This document shows, piece by piece, positions 5,682 through 7,467 of a stretch of 7,467 bases of DNA; position 1 is the stretch's first letter, and each line of letters opens with the position of its first letter. The notes under the pieces are model-generated. The model searched no databases, was not told where the DNA came from, and was given only the letters and a program-made list of their open reading frames with translations. The stretch comes from Thermoplasmata archaeon (GTDB lineage: Archaea > Thermoplasmatota > Thermoplasmata > Thermoplasmatales > Thermoplasmataceae), in assembly GCA_021835265.1 (NCBI GenBank), contig JAKBQK010000149.1, forward strand, positions 1-7,467. Reading direction: 5' to 3'. The translations under genes were made by a program, and so were the position numbers.

Positions 5682-6315
5682 ATGAACAAATTCGGCTTTG
5701 CTCTTGGAGGTTTCTTAACTACGATCATGCCGGCACGTTCGAATGTTGCTTTAGGAGACTCGCTTAACTTCTCAATTTTAAATTAAGCTTTGCACGATTT
5801 CTATCATAGTACATGTATGTTAATCATGCCCAAGTCCCTGAAGAGGAAAGATGTTTCTGAACCTTTTAATTTATTTGTCATTGGCATGGCATTGGGATAT
5901 ATAGCTGATGAGTCCGATTTGCTGTTATCCATTGGGATGTCTCTACATAAGGAGAATTTCAACTACCTGTAATCTTGAACAGAAATCTTATGGATATCAT
6001 GGAGATAAAACAAACAGAGGATTTCCTTTCTCCCGATAATCTGGATTCATATCATAAAGGGATTATGGAAAAGGAGGACAATCAGAAGGAAATGAATTCT
6101 TTCTTGGCTCATAATCCTGATAGGTTTATTCTAAAATTGCAGACAACATGTCTCTTACAATAAGTCATTTCGAAAAAGCAGATATACATATGGTTGGCCT
6201 GAAATTGTTCAATCAAATAGGGCAGAATCATGTTTTGAATCCCATAAATGAGGCAAGGGGTCTTCTGTACAATATGCAGGAGCAGGTTGAGTCTATAAAG
6301 AGAAGGGAGAAATGA
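5682..6315 (+). pseudogene. Probable broken gene spread over three frames
   Basis: No single frame stays open, but protein-like text runs on through frame changes. Segment A (5682-5786, ATG, 34 codons, begins MNKFGFALGGF) ends at TAA; segment B continues in the same frame to 5972 and includes SEPFNLFVIGMALGYIADE. Near 5955 the sense moves to another frame (LPVILNRNLMDIME, then LSPDNLDSYHKG, HNPDRF) until 6163. Near 6121-6130 it moves to the third frame (SKIADNMSLTISHFEKADIH, ending in a Lys/Glu-rich helix) and stops with TGA at 6313-6315. Joined, this gives a protein of about 200 residues, partly helical, family unknown. The alternative is several small overlapping genes starting at 5817, 5990 and 6148. 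Segments A and B share the frame of the coiled-coil gene, so they may once have extended it. Confidence 0.5.
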
Positions 6316-6333
6316 AGAAATATGCGGGATTAC

Positions 6334-6340
6334 TATATAA
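6334..6340 (+). promoter_or_regulatory. TATA-like box in the DUF262 upstream region
   Basis: TATATAA is centred 26 bases before an ATG at 6363, the spacing of a leaderless start. That ATG opens only a 10-residue frame. If this is the real promoter of the DUF262 gene, the message would have a leader of almost 100 bases. A T-rich word nearer the gene (TTTTTATT, 6429-6436) is an alternative box. Confidence 0.35.
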
Positions 6341-6362
6341 TGTAGATAGAAGGTGATTCCCA

Positions 6363-6395
6363 ATGCAAGACAATTGGCTATACAGTATTAAGTGA
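6363..6395 (+). other. Possible 10-residue leader ORF before the DUF262 gene
   Basis: ATG at 6363 to TGA at 6393-6395 encodes ten residues (MQDNWLYSIK). Its only support is the ideally spaced TATATAA box upstream. It may be a leader peptide, an untranslated stretch or chance. Confidence 0.2.
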
Positions 6396-6458
6396 TACAG
6401 ATAACTCATCAGGATTGTAGAGCATATGTTTTTATTCTTTTTAACTTATCATTGGACA

Positions 6459-7467
6459 ATGGAATCGGGAGTTTTTTTATTTCGCCCAGAGTATCAGACA
6501 GTTTGGAAGGTGTTCGATGGAAGTAGTCGATATTCGATACCAACTTTTCAGAGACAATATTCGTGGGGAGAAGAACAGGTGAATGACTTATTTGAAGATA
6601 TTTATAGTGCATTCAAGAGAAATGATTCATATTATTTTCTAGGGTCTATAATCCTTACTGGTGGTAACGACGGCTCGTATGAAGTTATAGATGGACAACA
6701 GAGGTTGACTACTTTAACTATCCTATTTTGTGTTCTGAGAGACATGTATTTCAAAAATGATAACAAACTAATCAACAGGATACGTAACCTTGAGGATTCA
6801 AAATATAGATTACAATTTGTGACACATACAGAGAATCAAAATGACTTTTTCCAAAATATCCAAAAAGAAAATGCTCTCGAGACCTTTCTTAAGGATGAGA
6901 AAAAGAAAAGCGATAACGATGGTAATAAATTTATTATGGCTGCTATCACGCTAAACCAATGCCTGAAGGATGAAATATGGGGTGAAAACAAGAATTCCAT
7001 GAAGAATTTTGTCAACTACATTTTGAATTCTGTTGGAGTTATCTCCATAGTATGCTCAGATAAAAAAGGGGCAGTTAGGTTATTTAGAACTTTGAATGAC
7101 AGGGGTTTAGATCTAACAACCTCGGATTTGGTCAAAAGCTTTCTATATGACGAATCTGAGAGTCCAGACGAACAAAATGTAATAGTTGAGGAATGGAAGA
7201 CAATTGAGAATATAGTAGCTGAAACAGAAGATGATAATCCAGATGAAATGCTTACTTGTTATTCATATTACCTACTTGAAAGTTATCAAAAGGAGGCATT
7301 ATACGACAGGCTTGAGGAAAAATTCAAGGAGTTACGTAAACATGAAAAGGCGGAAGACATAGTTTATGGCATTAAGAGTTTTGCTCAGATATACAAAAAA
7401 GTCTTCGATTCAAAACTTAAGGAAATTATGCCCTTGTGGTATCTGCCCAATAGATTATATTGGACCT
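6459..7467 (+). CDS. DUF262 (GmrS/ParB-like nuclease fold) protein, C-terminus beyond window
   Basis: 336 residues are visible and the frame is still open at the window edge. DUF262 signatures are clear: RYSIPTFQRQYSW at 24-36, LFEDI at 44-48, then FLGSIIL, EVIDGQQRLTTLTIL at 75-89 with the DGQQR motif, and LFRTLNDRGLDLTTSDLVKSF at 208-228. In this family the N-terminal ParB/sulfiredoxin-like fold binds or hydrolyses nucleotide, and full proteins often end in a DUF1524 HNH nuclease domain, as in type IV GmrSD enzymes that restrict modified DNA. The missing C-terminus would show whether this is a fused enzyme or a GmrS-like subunit. ATG 6459 is chosen; ATG 6426 is in frame but adds a hydrophobic stretch that is odd for the family. 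Likely a DNA restriction enzyme acting in the cytoplasm; the broken gene upstream is 143 bases away. Confidence 0.9.
   Translation, partial: MESGVFLFRPEYQTVWKVFDGSSRYSIPTFQRQYSWGEEQVNDLFEDIYSAFKRNDSYYFLGSIILTGGNDGSYEVIDGQQRLTTLTILFCVLRDMYFKNDNKLINRIRNLEDSKYRLQFVTHTENQNDFFQNIQKENALETFLKDEKKKSDNDGNKFIMAAITLNQCLKDEIWGENKNSMKNFVNYILNSVGVISIVCSDKKGAVRLFRTLNDRGLDLTTSDLVKSFLYDESESPDEQNVIVEEWKTIENIVAETEDDNPDEMLTCYSYYLLESYQKEALYDRLEEKFKELRKHEKAEDIVYGIKSFAQIYKKVFDSKLKEIMPLWYLPNRLYWT

Noticed and set aside
6109..6363. 84-codon minus-strand ORF
   Set aside because: It is antisense to a more convincing + strand coding segment (6148-6315) and rich in residues typical of shadow frames.
6409..6612. 67-codon minus-strand ORF
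   Set aside because: It overlaps the start of the DUF262 gene, whose motifs are unmistakable.
1..7467. CRISPR array, tRNA or rRNA genes, integrase or att sites
   Set aside because: No regularly spaced identical repeats, no cloverleaf-like or rRNA sequence, and no recombinase motif were seen; the only repeat pair is a single diverged duplicate.

Overview
The window is AT-rich (roughly one third G+C by eye) and looks archaeal. Several genes have a TATA-like box centred about 26-27 bases before the start codon and no convincing Shine-Dalgarno sequence, which is the signature of leaderless archaeal transcripts. Codon use is rich in AGA/AGG and ATA. A Thermoplasmata-like host, or a mobile element living in one, would fit, but this is inferred from style only and no lineage marker gene is present.

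Layout: all intact genes read on the + strand. (1) 78-959 encodes a protein with a zinc ribbon and a C-terminal HNH-like zinc-binding region. (2) 963-1226 holds a decayed minus-strand coding remnant, a perfect hairpin and a strong TATA box. (3) 1227-1796 encodes a NYN/PIN-like (LabA/DUF88-type) putative RNase. (4) 2100-2792 encodes a protein with a C-terminal HEPN-like R-x4-H motif. (5) 2925-3305 encodes a small two-helix membrane protein. (6) 3383-3763 is a broken minus-strand gene whose N-terminal part matches the remnant in 963-1131. (7) 4018-5678 is a tightly coupled pair: an endonuclease VII-type HNH nuclease and a 343-residue coiled-coil protein overlapping it by 4 bases. (8) 5682-6315 looks like one gene broken across three frames. 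(9) 6459 to the window end is the N-terminal 336 residues of a DUF262 (GmrS/ParB-like) protein that runs off the edge.

The gene set (two HNH nucleases with zinc ribbons, NYN and HEPN putative RNases, DUF262, a coiled-coil partner, membrane protein, pseudogenes, long decayed spacers) is typical of an accessory or defence-like island or a degenerate integrated element, not of core metabolism. There are no tRNA or rRNA genes, no CRISPR array, no recognisable integrase and no intact insertion sequence. The best candidate for an undescribed system is the endonuclease VII-like nuclease plus coiled-coil pair; NYN plus HEPN plus membrane protein is a second, weaker candidate. No function is proven by sequence alone.
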